64,000 nucleotides of DNA from Silene latifolia. Its lineage: Eukaryota > Streptophyta > Magnoliopsida > Caryophyllales > Caryophyllaceae. A program made the translations under genes and the position numbers. Each line of letters starts with the position of its first letter. Positions within the stretch are counted from its first letter, which is position 1. This document shows, one piece after another, positions 11,202 through 22,730 of the stretch. The stretch spans positions 434,928,311-434,992,310 of the forward strand of contig NC_133538.1 in assembly GCF_048544455.1 (NCBI RefSeq), written 5' to 3'. The notes beneath the pieces were generated by a model. It was not told where the DNA came from. It saw only the letters and a program-made list of their open reading frames with translations, and did no database searches.

Positions 11202-12694
11202 TGATAAACACAAAACTAGGTGTCGTAAAAAGCTAGAATTAGCGTACCAAATTAACAATTTATAAGCCAAACTATACTCTAGACTACTCTAAATGATAAA
11301 GTAATATAGTGCAAGTAAGGGTCGAACCCAAGAGAAGGTCTTTTAAGCTAAGTACTTGAATTGTAAACTATTGACTACTAAAGACAAGATTATAAACAAA
11401 CAATGGTTATTCACAATGACAAACAATAGAGGGACATAAAAAGGGGGGGTTTTGAGTTGATTGGTGACATGAAACAAGGTGAAATTTGCAATCTTAGTCT
11501 AACAAGCAATATAACTAACACTTGGTGAGTAAGATGATTCAATAATTAATAGAACTTGGTGCAATCCTACAAGTTCCAACTTTTCTCAAAGCAAGACTCT
11601 TTTCTCTCTAATTTTCATTTACCCAACAACATTCCTCAAGTAAGTGATTACCACTATCTAAGCCAACAATGATAATCCTACTTAAACTACAAATTCTAAC
11701 ATTAAACCATGTAAGAATTGTAACCAAGAGCATGAAGAACAAAACCAAGAGGGAAGTAAATGGGATATCACAAAGATATGTTTAAACCAACAAATCCTAT
11801 GATACAATCAATTTCTACTCACAAAGGTTGATACTTTAAACCAAGATAACAACAATTATGAGATGCTTCAACAAGTTATTACAAAAGCAAGCAACTTTGC
11901 AACAACAAGCAAGAGATGTATGTAAAAGAGGCAAGGGTAATTACTTCTCACAACAAAACATTCATCATGTCATTAAAACTTAGAAATTGAAATAAATGAA
12001 AGAGTAGAGATTAAGGAGTCAATACAATGATAAATATGGAAACTTGCAATGGATTACACCAAGTAGGGAAGAACTAACCTTCCATAGTCTTCATAAAACC
12101 CAAAAACAAAGAAAGATTACAACTTGAATGCCAAATAAATTGTTCTTGCTACTACAAATTTCTAGAGATTATTCAATACTTAGGTGCTAACTAGGTCTTC
12201 AAACATGAGGGGTATATATATGGGTGCACTCCCTTCTAGGTTAAAAACCTCAAAACAAGCCCAAAAACACGGAATGTTCACTTAAGCCCGTGTTTAAAAA
12301 CAGATTTGCGCAGGCTCCTCTGAAGTCGGCGCAGGCTGCGCATCCTGCGCAGGCTGCGCAATTCTTGGCGCAGGCTGCGCCCCAGCTCGGGAGTCAGCTT
12401 CAACTTCTCAAGTCTTTCTTCCTTCTTTACTTTCCAAGCTTCACTCCTACTTCTTCCAGCTGGTTTCTAGGCTACATGGGAGCTCCTTGCTGCTTGTCTT
12501 AACCTTTGAAAGGGTGCTCTATGCCTCTCGGGTTCCATTCATGAAGATCAATCGTTCAACCGAGGTGAATTACACAAGTTCAACCACATCAACCTCTATG
12601 CCAAGTGCTAGGAAAAACATACTAAAAGACCCATATTAAAAGACACGAGGGCGATAAAATCACCCTCTTAGACCGACACAAAACGTTACTATAA
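11202..12694 (-). repeat. Athila 5' LTR (right)
   Basis: About 1.49 kb, paired with 35-1516. It begins TGATAA; the last five bases read TATAA instead of TATCA. It holds three exact GCGCAGGCTGCGC palindromes at 12329-12341, 12347-12359 and 12368-12380, plus a truncated copy at 12308. Confidence 0.95.
12213..12221 (-). promoter_or_regulatory. Candidate TATA box of the Athila 5' LTR
   Basis: A TATATATA run followed on the minus strand by CACCCC, conserved at 1048-1054 in the other LTR. Position and composition suit a core promoter; this is inferred only. Confidence 0.4.
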
Positions 12695-12863
12695 CATACC
12701 ATTCACATTGCAAAATGCACCAAGTCTAAACACAAGGTAAGTCTGCCAGTTTGACAGCTCGAAGATGAACTGTCTACGCCATTAGATCTTACACACGCCA
12801 TATATTACAAGCAAAAGGCGGACTATCTAAATTCGGTTCTTTCAAAAGGAAAACAAAAAAAAA

Positions 12864-13193
12864 CTAACATGCAGCGGGAATAACAAAGCCATTAGCAGTC
12901 AGAGTCATAGTACCCTTCACTGCCAGAAGCTTCTGAATGACACACCATGTAATCGTTTCGACTGATTTTTTTGCCATTTGCAGGTGATACGCATACTTGT
13001 CCGTGTCGGACCTCAAGTATGTGCACATGCAGAGTCTCTCGACTATCCTTCCATCCCTTGAAAGCGTCACCATACCCTCATAGTTCTGTCTAACCAGTTG
13101 CCTATTATAATCTTGGTCTACTTTAGACGTCTGGGTACCCACAATAAACCACGTAGCCCAACACTTGCACACCTCAAACATGCTCATCCTATC
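12864..13193 (-). pseudogene. C-terminal part of an unidentified protein, cut by an LTR element
   Basis: An open minus-strand frame ends with a stop at 12864 (last residues NGFVIPAAC). It runs up to the left edge of the element at 13194. If the inserted element and one CTATC duplication are ignored, the frame continues without a break into 21842-22063. The combined segment would have about 180 residues. It has many Cys, Met and Trp residues (for example CKCWATWF) and no transmembrane run. I do not recognise the family. It could be the last exon of a host gene or part of an older mobile or viral sequence. Confidence 0.5.
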
Positions 13194-16100
13194 TATAACA
13201 CCCGCGAATTCCCCATTTTGACATTTAAAATTTATTAAACCGTTTGAATTACTTTATTAAGTATTTTTGAATTATTCAATTTAATTAATTTTATGTCAAA
13301 TACGATTTTTATGAACGTATTATATAAAAACTCATTTTTATAAAAATACGTATTATCTCTGTGTCAATTTCGGTCTAGCTATAGACCGTCACATTCTCAT
13401 ATGTAAGACTATCCTTAACCTCGACCAATCAAAATTCAACAACACTCATATACCTACTCACTCACACCCCACATTTGTATATTATTATTATTATTATTAT
13501 TATTTATGATTACTATATTATTATTGTTGTTGATACCGTGTCCCCTGCATCCCCACCCTTCCTCCTTCTTTCCTCTCTTTTTCGTCTGACCTGCAAACAA
13601 CAACAATAATTAGCTGCAACAAACAGGGACCGTACTCCATTTTCGTCTACCTTAAAACTGAGATCCCTCCCTCATTTCTCGTCCAAATTCGATAATTCTT
13701 GAACCATTCTCCTCCTTATTTCCTCCTTCATCTTTCAAGGTAAGAAAGACTCGTTTTTGTGATGGTTTCGATTTTCGCCGTCTTATAAAAGTTTCGGTTT
13801 TTGCCTCAATCCTTTCGTTTTCTTGCCCCTTGATGAAGGTTTTGAAGACCCGGTGGGAGACCCAAGCTTTGGGGACCGTTTATTCGAAGGAAAAGGAACG
13901 TTTAAGGTAACGGTGATAGGTTACTCGACAAAAACGTCGAAATTCCGTCTTATGCATCATTTTATATGCTCTAGTTTATTAAAGTTTGGTTCTTTGTGCT
14001 TTTTCTCATTTGTATGTTACTTACCGTCTCAAAATGATTCTGAACTGGGTCATTTAGATTCTGTTTTGATTTTATTTCCAGTTGCTCTTTCCATGTGTTT
14101 CGTATTGGGGTTGAATTTTGTTTAACTGAGCTAGCTCTACCATTTACCGTAAATTTCGGTGTATATTAGCTGCCGGGGGTGAACATGATTATTTTGTGGA
14201 AAGGTTGCTATTGGCTGAAATTGATGCTTAAAGTGAAAATCTCTTATGAATTGGAGGATTATGTCATTTGGATACAAGTTCTGATACAATGACGTTGGAA
14301 CAAAATTCCTGTTCAAAATGTTTCTCGTTTTTGAATGGTAATGGGTCAAATCTTTTGGTGTATGCTTATGGGCTTGTAATTTGTTTCTACGTCAGTTAAA
14401 GGTCCGACTTTTGTTTGAAATTGGTTGCGTTCAGAAGCCTTTATGAGACGATCTGAATTTGTCTATTGTCGGACGGTATTTGGAGGTTATTGTGGTCTAT
14501 TTTGGGTATGGTTGTCGTGTGTAAGCTATTGAGTTTCCGTCTCAAATAATTACATGAGCATGTCTTGTTAATGAAATGTGAGTCCATCTTATAACACGGT
14601 TGTTGAAGAAAATTGCTAAACTCGTATTTTACATGGTTGTCCATTCGTATAAAGTGGGTTAGCCTCATGTGTGTATTGTGTTGTTTTCTTCTTACTCCCC
14701 TTGTTTTCTCTTATGGTAATGGTGTTTGTAATTTGAGCATGGTGTCATGTTATATAAGTGGGTTGGTTTACATGTTTTATTGTTGGGCCATAGTTGTTTG
14801 TCTTATAATTGGATTAATTTATACTCCTTTGTTATTGGGCCAACCTCATAGGATGGTGTAGGATTACGAGTGACCCAATTGTTATTAGTTACATTTTATC
14901 ACGTGAATTTTCATATAACGTAAATTATTCATTATCATTCATTATGTCTTATTTAATCGGCATGTTAAATTATAAAATGAGATATTTATCTGCATAAGAC
15001 AAGTATGAGATATTTATTGTTAAATAATTATTTGTGAAGGGTCATATCCTTGATAATGTCTTGTATTGTTCGGTGGTGTGAGTCGTGGTCCTATCGGACA
15101 CTAGGGGTGAGCCATAGGCCCTCTAGTTGCGATATGATCGTCGGGACCGATGTTCCCATCCGTACTTATGGTGAGATGCAAGTCATAAGTATGAGTGCGA
15201 CATTAATAATCCCGTCCCATGTACTTGTTTGTTGTATTTGTTTATTTTATTTTAACCGACATGTATAATTCTGAAATGAAATGTTTATTTATATGTTACA
15301 AGCATGAAAAGGTTATTATAAATAATTACTTGTAAAAGTCGTATTCTTGTAGAAATGCCATATTACCATCGTTTATGCTTGACATACATTTTTGCCCTGC
15401 TTGTGCTGTTCTGGCAAGCACGGGTTTGACCTACTCGTGCTGTTCTGGCGAGTACGGTTTTGGCCTACTTGTCTTTGTTCGCAAGTACGGCTTTTGGCCA
15501 CTTGTGTCTTTGTTACGCAAGTGAGTCTTATCTTAGTCTTTCCACCACTTTCGTCTTTGTTAAGCGATTGGGGTACTCGGTCTCATTAGTAGTCGAGTCT
15601 TGGGTGCGTGCTGTGCTGGCGCACGTCGAATCGGGATGTACACCCGAGAATCTGCAGATTTAGACTAGGACCGTATTATTATCGTAGTCCTACCCGGGGA
15701 AATTTAGTCTAAGAGTGATAAATGTCTTGCATTATTTGGATGGTTACTTTGGTCATATCTCCTTGAAATACGTGCTCGTGGCTAAGTGGTCGTGCCTGTT
15801 TCCTTGTCTTTCTCCTCCATTTCTTTATTGTTGCTTATGCCTTACCTGTTTATTCCATCATTTCTTTATTCCTTGTTGGTTTAAACACGTGTAATCTCAT
15901 GTTTAGTTATGATTCGATTCACTCATAGCTTATCTAATATGATTGTTTGTTTATGATCTTTGTTATGTTCGTTTCAACATTTTGTGGCTGGGAGAACCTT
16001 GAGTTACTCCCCACTGACTGTGGCTTTCATGTTTACATGAATGACAGGTTTGTGAAGATGCATTTGTGGGGTTTAGACGTGTGAGCTAGCGAGCACCTTG

Positions 16101-16341
16101 GACTAGTAGTCGTTTTATTAGGATTGCTTAGACTCACCTTTTATTGTATTGTCATTCGAGGGATATATTTTCCCTCATCCTTGACTATCACGTTTGTATA
16201 AACTTAACTTTATTTCCGCATTCTTTATTTGGGTTTTAGATTTTAATGAACCCGCGCTTTAAACATTAAAAGTTTCAAAATTTTCCTATTTTCCGCTAAA
16301 ATTTATAAGTAATATTTTCCGCGTTATAGCGGGGGTTCACA
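13194..16341 (+). repeat. 5' LTR of the LARD-like element
   Basis: 3148 bp. It lacks about 91 bp present at 18757-18848 of the other LTR, probably a deletion in this copy between short AT-rich repeats. It contains a TTA microsatellite near 13480 and the hairpin array at 15399-15624. Confidence 0.92.
15399..15624 (+). repeat. Hairpin array in the 5' LTR
   Basis: Six short hairpins occur in about 225 bp: 15399-15419, 15433-15453, 15467-15486, 15499-15523, one around 15550-15568, and 15604-15624. Stems differ (GCTTG/CAAGC, ACTCG/CGAGT, ACTTG/CAAGT, CACTTG/CAAGTG, TCG/CGA, GTGCG/CGCAC). The loops come in two versions, TGCTGTTCTGG-like and TCTTTGTTCG-like. The equivalent array in the other LTR keeps the stems but carries the other loop version at several positions. 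Confidence 0.8.
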
Positions 16342-16342
16342 G

Positions 16343-16354
16343 TTGGTATCAGAG
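16343..16354 (+). other. Primer binding site (initiator tRNA-Met)
   Basis: TGGTATCAGAGC lies two bases after the 5' LTR. It is the standard plant tRNA-iMet primer site. Confidence 0.95.
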
Positions 16355-18582
16355 CCTTTGTTGCTCCCGACGCACACACGTGTACCCCAAATTTAAATGT
16401 GAACTTGACCTTAAATAATGAATGAGAGATGGGTAGACTTAAGGACCTAAGGTTGTAGTCTGTAGTGTGTTTGCTCTTTGTTAGGTTCTTACATGTTTGT
16501 TGATTGTCATTAATAATTGTTGTGCCCTTGGATCAATGACCGTGAGCTTACCTACTTGAAGATCAGGATTTGGTGCCTATTGCCGGGAGTTGAAGATTTG
16601 TTCAACTTTGAAAAATGCTTCTACATCCTTGAAGATGTTTCTCATTCTTTGTGTACCTTGCCCTGTTCTTCACTTCTTAATGCTTATTCCTTCTTCTAAA
16701 TCCTCTTTTCTTTTTACTTGTAAGTCACTCTTATACCCCTAACTTGTCCTTTGTTCCTTGCTTATCCTCCCTTAACGCCTTTTGATGGTACTCTTTCTTT
16801 TGAGGAATGTTGACCTTGGTTGGAAATTTTGACTTTTGAGGAGATTGTTTGTGTTTGACACCAATTGTTAGGTTAAAGAACATAGTTTCAATTTATGGTT
16901 TTAAGAAGTTTGAGGTGGCAAAGTGTTGTTACAACTAAGACCTTGTTTCTTGAGAACTCGATGGTAAGTAAAGTTCTAGGATATCGGATTTGGAGGAATA
17001 TACCTTGAGATGTTGATGACTATAATGGATTGGTGATGTGATTTGGTATTAGTTGGCTCTTGAGAATTCTTCTGTTGAGAGAGACTTAGTATTGAGAAGT
17101 ATTTGTTAACCCTATAGTTTTATAAACTTTGAGGTTGTGTTGAATACTTGAGATGATAGGATGATGTTGTGGATGAGGGTAGTAGAGTTGACTTTTATGA
17201 AAGGAGTTTTAGGTTGACTTGTTACTACCTTACCCTATATGAGAACCTTGTGGAATATTTGAGGAACCTTTTATGAGAATTTAGAGTTGGAACGAGGATC
17301 CTTGATTGGGAGTTTTACCATTTTGAGAAACCCATGGTTGACACTAGTTGGATACGAGTATAGCTTTGTTGGAAGTTTTGACCTTGATCTTGTGGAAGTT
17401 GTTTGTGGATGTTTCAGGATTTGGAGTGATGAAATCACACTTATAGTAGAGTACCTTGTCTCATGGAATTGCTTAGAATGAAGTAACATGCGTGTTTTGA
17501 GAAAATCCTTGGAAGCGTTGTGATTATGAGTTTTGTTGTTAGGAAGTTTTCGAAATCATTTAGGATGATGTTGTTGTTCGAGGTTTGAGGACCTGGCGTT
17601 TCCTTGTTGTCTAATTCATCTTCTTCTTTGACCATAAGCGTTACCGTTCATACCTCTTTTCCTTGCTTCATCATACTCCTCCTTTAATTTCGAGGTTGGT
17701 AATAACCTATAAAACCCTATCTTTTACATCCTTATAAATGTAACTACAATTCTTAACCTATGAAATTCATCATAGCTCTTTTGATTAGTTAAGTTGAATC
17801 CTTTTAGCATACTTGTATCTATGATGACTAAGTCACCTCCCTTTTGTACAACTTCTAAACTTCCAAGCTACCAGTTTTGATTCGTTGTTAAAAGTTGATG
17901 TTACTTTTGTAAAACCTTACCTACTATAAAATTTTGAAAATGAAAGTTTGATTTGGTTCCCTACTTATCCTTTGAGTATAGACTATTTTATCATGATTTT
18001 AACTGCTAAACCCGAGAATTCTTTAAAGTTTATCCAATTTATGTTAACTTTGACCTATTTATGATTTCTTTGACAAAGTTGGATATCATATTTTTCAGGA
18101 ACTTGACTCCTTTTTAAGTTTAAAAGTGAAATATTTATTTCTATTTTGGCTTTTGCAAAAGAAAATTTGAGTAGATTACCTTTCTCTTTTGAATTTAACG
18201 TCGATCGGATATTAGAACTCGTTATTGGAGACGTTTGATAACTTGTTATACGCTTGTCGGCGAATGATTTTTGTTTTAAATTTGTCTTTGACTTGGAAAG
18301 TTAGCGTTCTTGTGTGCACGACAAGAGCAATTTCGTTCCATGAATGAGACTTATACTTTTGAAAACTCTTCATTAATGTTTTTGAAAGTGTTTTGATTTT
18401 GATTTATACAAATGATTTGCCTTTCGACTTGGTTTTGTCGGAAAATTTTAGTTGAAACTTTTGAAAGGATTTTGATTCTTACGATAAGTAACCTTTAAAA
18501 TGTTTTGGTTACCGATTCCAATTCCAGTTTTATTTTTATAACCTTTCATTTCTACTTTCAAGTTTCGAGGACGAAACTTTTT
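16355..18582 (+). other. Non-coding internal region of the LARD-like element
   Basis: About 2.2 kb, AT-rich, with stops in all frames and no retroelement protein motif. The text is rich in TTGAG and TTTGA words. Short open frames here (under 75 codons) look random. Confidence 0.8.
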
Positions 18583-18597
18583 AAAAGATAGGGTGAT
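18583..18597 (+). other. Polypurine tract of the LARD-like element
   Basis: AAAAGATAGGGTGAT directly precedes the 3' LTR start at 18598. Confidence 0.7.
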
Positions 18598-18972
18598 TGT
18601 AACACCCGCGAATTCCCCATTTTGACATTTAAAATTTATTAAACCGTTTGAATTACTTTATTAAGTATTTTTGAATTATTCAATTTAATTAATTTTATGT
18701 CAAATACGATTTTTATGAACGTATTATATAAAAACTCATTTTTATAAAAATACGTATTATTAAATTATATTTTTGAGGCAAAATTTATATAAGAGTAAAT
18801 TTATACATATTTTTGGTCGGATAATAATAGTGACGGTAATAATAATAATCTCTGTGTCAATTTCGGTCTAGCTATAGACCGTCACATTCTCATATGTAAG
18901 ACTATCCTTAACCTCGACCAATCAAAATTCAACAACACTCATATACCTACTCACTCACACCCCACATTTGTA

Positions 18973-19006
<34 letters not shown>

Positions 19007-21841
19007 TATGATTACTATATTATTATTGTTGTTGATACCGTGTCCCCTGCATCCCCACCCTTCCTCCTTCTTTCCTCTCTTTTTCGTCTGACCTGCAAAC
19101 AACAACAATAATTAGCTGCAACAAACAGGGACCGTACTCCATTTTCGTCTACCTTAAAACTGAGATCCCTCCCTCATTTCTCGTCCAAATTCGATAATTC
19201 TTGAACCATTCTCCTCCTTATTTCCTCCTTCATCTTTCAAGGTAAGAAAGACTCGTTTTTGTGATGGTTTCGATTTTCGCCGTCTTATAAAAGTTTCGGT
19301 TTTTGCCTCAATCCTTTCGTTTTCTTGCCCCTTGATGAAGGTTTTGAAGACCCGGTTGGAGACCCAAGCTTTGGGGACCGTTTATTCGAAGGAAAAGGAA
19401 CGTTTAAGGTAACGGTGATAGGTTACTCGACAAAAACGTCGAAATTCCGTCTTATGCGTCATTTTATATGCTCTAGTTTATTAAAGTTTGGTTCTTTGTG
19501 CTTTTTCTCATTTGTATGTTACTTACCATCTCAAAATGATTTCGAACTGGGTCATTTAGATTCTGTTTTGATTTTATTTCCGGTTGCTCTTTCCATGTGT
19601 TTCGTATTGGGGTTGAATTTTGTTTAACTGAGCTAGCTCTACCATTTACCGTAAATTTCGGTGTATATTAGCTGCCGGGGGTGAACATGATTATTTTGTG
19701 GAAAGGTTGCTATTGGCTGAAATTGATGCTTAAAGTGAAAATCTCTTATGAATTGGAGGAGTATGTCATTTGGATACAAGTTCTGATACAATGACGTTGG
19801 AACAAAATTCCTGTTCAAAATGTTTCTCATTTTTGAATGGTAATGGGTCAAATCTTTTGGTGTATGCTTATGGGCTTGTAATTTGTTTCTACGTCAGTTA
19901 AAGGTCCGACTTTTGTTTGAAATTGGTTGCGTTCAGAAGCCTTTATGAGACGATCTGAATTTGTCTATTGTCGGACGGTATTTGGAGGTTATTGTGGTCT
20001 ATTTTGGGTATGGTTGTCGTGTGTAAGCTATTGAGTTTTCGTCTCAAATAATTACATGAGCATGTCTTGTTAATGAAATGTGAGTCCATCTTATAACACG
20101 GTTGTTGAAGGAAATTGCTAAACTCGTATTTTACATGGTTGTCCATTCGTATAAAGTGGGTTAGCCTCATGTGTGTATTGTGTTATTTTCTTCTTACTCC
20201 CTTTGTTTTCCCTTATGGTAATGGTGTTTGTAATTTGAGCATGGTGTCATGTTTTATAAGTGGGTTGGTTTACATGTTTTATTGTTGGGCCATAGTTGTT
20301 TGTCTTATAATTGGATTAATTTATACTCCTTTGTTATTGGGCCAACCTCATAGGATGGTGTAGGATTACGAGTGACCCAATTGTTATTAGTTACATTTTA
20401 TCACGTGAATTTTCATATAGCGTAAATTATTCATTATCATTCATTACGTCTTATTTAATCGGCATGTTAAATTATAAAATGAGATATTTATCTGCATAAG
20501 ACAAGTATGAGATATTTATTGTTAAATAATTATTTGTGAAGGGTCATATCCTTGATAATGTCTTGTATTGTTCGGTGGTGTGAGTCGTGGTCCTATCGAA
20601 CACTAGGGGTGAGCCATAGGCCCTCTAGTTGCGATATGATCGTCGGGACCGATGTTCCCATTCGTACTTATGGTGAGATGCAATCCATAAGTATGAGTGC
20701 GACATTAATAATCCCGTCCCATGTACTTGTTTGTTGTATTTGTTTATTTTATTTTAACCGACATGTATAATTCTGAAATGAAATGTTTATTTATATGTTA
20801 CAAGCATGAAAAGGTTATTATAAATAATTACTTGTAAAAGTCGTATTCTTGTAGAAATGCCATATTACCATCGTTTATGCTTGACATACATTTTTGCCCC
20901 CGCTTGTCTTTGTTACGGCAAGCACGGGTTTGACCTACTCGTCTTTGTTCGCGAGTACGGTTTTGGCCTACTTGTCTTTGTTCGCAAGTACGGCTTTTGG
21001 CCACTTGTCTTTGTTCGCAAGTGAGTCTTATCTTAGTCTTTCCGCCACTTTCGTGCTGTTCTGGCGATTGGGGTACTCGGTCTCATTAGTAGTCGAGTCT
21101 TGAGTGCGTGCTGTGCTGGCGCACGTCGAATCGGGATGTACACCCGAGAATCTGCAGATTTAGACTAGGACCGTATTATTATCGTAGTCCTACCCGGGGA
21201 AATTTAGTCTAAGAGTGATAAATGTCTTGCATTATTTGGATGGTTACTTTGGTCATATCTCTTTGAAATACGTGCTCGTGGCTAAGTGGTCGTGCCTGTT
21301 TCCTTGTCTTTCTCCTCCATTTCTTTATTGTTGCTTATGCCTTACCTGTTTATTCCATTATTTCTTTATTCCTTGTTGGTTTAAACACGTGTAATCTCAT
21401 GTTTAGTTATGATTCGATTCACTCATAGCTTATCTAATATGATTGTTTGTTTATGATCTTTGTTATGTTTGTTTCGACATTTTGTGGCTGGGAGAACCTT
21501 GAGTTACTCCCCACTGACTGTGGCTTTCATGTTTACATGAATGACAGGTTTGTGAAGATGCATTTGTGGGGTTTAGACGTGTGAGCTAGCGAGCACCTTG
21601 GACTAGTAGTCGTTTTATTAGGATTGCTTAGACTCACCTTTTATTGTATTGTCATTCGAGGGATATATTTTCCCTCATCCTTGACTATCACGTTTGTATA
21701 AACTTAACTTTATTTCCGCATTCTTTATTTGGGTTTTAGATTTTAATGAACCCGCGCTTTAAACATTAAAAGTTTCAAAATTTTCCTATTTTCCGCTAAA
21801 ATTTATAAGTAATATTTTCCGCGTTATAGCGGGGGTTCACA
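18598..21841 (+). repeat. 3' LTR of the LARD-like element
   Basis: 3244 bp, starting TGTAACACCC and ending GGGGGTTCACA. It is the longer of the pair and has the intact terminal TGT. Confidence 0.93.
20902..21125 (+). repeat. Hairpin array in the 3' LTR
   Basis: This is the counterpart of 15399-15624. Hairpins are at 20902-20923, 20937-20956, 20970-20989, 21002-21023, one around 21050-21068, and one ending near 21125. Hairpins 1 and 2 carry the CTTTGTT loop where the 5' LTR has GCTGTTCTG; hairpin 5 shows the reverse exchange. Confidence 0.8.
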
Positions 21842-22063
21842 CTATCGGGTTTTGCAAGTTTGTTAAACACATTGGTGACCATTGCCTCTAAACTAAGTAA
21901 TTCATGGGGCTCTCCATTGCTACTTGGGATTGCCTCTAACAGTGGAAGTTGTAAAGATATCCTTACATGCAAACCTTTCCTGCTTCCATGAAACGTATTT
22001 GCTAATGAACCGCTCCTTGTCTGTTTCTTCTTGGTAAAAGGCTCGTGGGAAGGTAGACATGAT
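21842..22063 (-). pseudogene. Upstream part of the unidentified coding segment
   Basis: An open minus-strand frame of about 73 codons ends exactly at the LTR element and joins in phase with 12864-13193. It contains the lines HVRISLQLPLLEAI and LEAMVTNVFNKLAKPD. A stop lies just upstream (about 22063) and the sequence beyond has no continuing frame, so the true start or splice acceptor is unclear. An ATG in another frame near 22058 opens a 46-codon frame that I consider spurious. Confidence 0.4.
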
Positions 22064-22350
22064 AGTCAGTAAGAATGTGTTAATTAAACCGTAATGTGAG
22101 AAATTATGTTTAAAGATAGGAAGATGATGAATGGCAGGGAGGCTTAATATACTAGATGACTTGTTTTCTTACCCGTGCATTGCACGGATATTAAAATAAT
22201 GTGTGATAAATTTCATAATAAAATAGAATATAGACATATAGTACATCGTTCATGTCTAAGATTTTATGTATGCCGCATGACCGACAAATAATTCTCATTA
22301 ACATAATATTGACCTAAGAATAAAAGAGTGTTTGATTAATAAAATATTTT

Positions 22351-22672
22351 TTTAGGAAAATAAAACCAATATTAAGTTTATATATATGATACTTGGACTG
22401 ATAGTTTTTAGAATATTTGTTCATTAATACCTGTTTGTTTTTCAATTGGTTAAGGAAAACAATAATATCTACTCTGCATAATCAATTCAATGATGCAACA
22501 AATCTCCTTCTTTCGAATAACAACCATAATTTAATCATTACTGGATCAAATTATAATTATGTAAAAACATTTAGAGATACTTAGAATGTTATATCTCGCG
22601 GTCAAACTATAAAAGTACGTTTGAATGTGTACCAAATTCCGATGCAATACTACATGGCTAGGACTGCTTATG

Positions 22673-22730
<58 letters not shown>

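Larger units (their letters stand above)
35..12694 (-). mobile_element. Athila-type Ty3/gypsy LTR retrotransposon
   Basis: A nearly complete element in reverse orientation. The LTRs at 35-1516 and 11202-12694 begin TGATA and end TATCA; the right copy ends TATAA. The 5-bp flank CATAC occurs at 30-34 and 12695-12699, which is a target-site duplication. In element order: LTR, tRNA-Asp-type primer site, gag-protease, RT-RNase H-integrase, an envelope-position ORF, a structured 3' region, polypurine tract, LTR. Lineage rests on the primer site, the RT motif FMDDF, the absence of a chromodomain and the third ORF. The two LTRs differ by only scattered substitutions except in a GC-rich block, so insertion looks fairly recent. 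Every ORF has at least one frameshift or stop, so this copy is probably not autonomous. Confidence 0.95.
13194..21841 (+). mobile_element. Large non-coding LTR retrotransposon derivative (LARD-like)
   Basis: An 8.65-kb element with LTRs at 13194-16341 and 18598-21841, a tRNA-iMet primer site and a polypurine tract, but no gag or pol reading frame. The 5-bp duplication CTATC flanks it at 13189-13193 and 21842-21846. The LTRs start TGTAACACCC (left copy mutated to TATAAC) and end TTCACA. The phrase TTCGAGGACGAA just before the polypurine tract is the usual end of Tekay/Del chromovirus pol regions, so this is probably a deletion derivative of that clade, mobilised in trans. The LTRs differ by several substitutions and one 91-bp gap. 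Confidence 0.92.

Noticed and set aside
13823-14125. 100-codon ORF repeated in both LTRs of the LARD-like element (also 19325-19627)
   Set aside because: It is present because the LTR is duplicated; no family, and ATG context and composition are unremarkable.
13194-21841. Two genomic segmental duplications of a host region
   Set aside because: The duplicated 3.2-kb blocks end in TG/CA-type termini with a tRNA-iMet primer site and a 5-bp target duplication, so they are LTRs.
22014-22058. Alternative start MSTFPRAF... for the split coding segment
   Set aside because: This frame stops after 46 codons and does not join the frame that continues across the LTR element.
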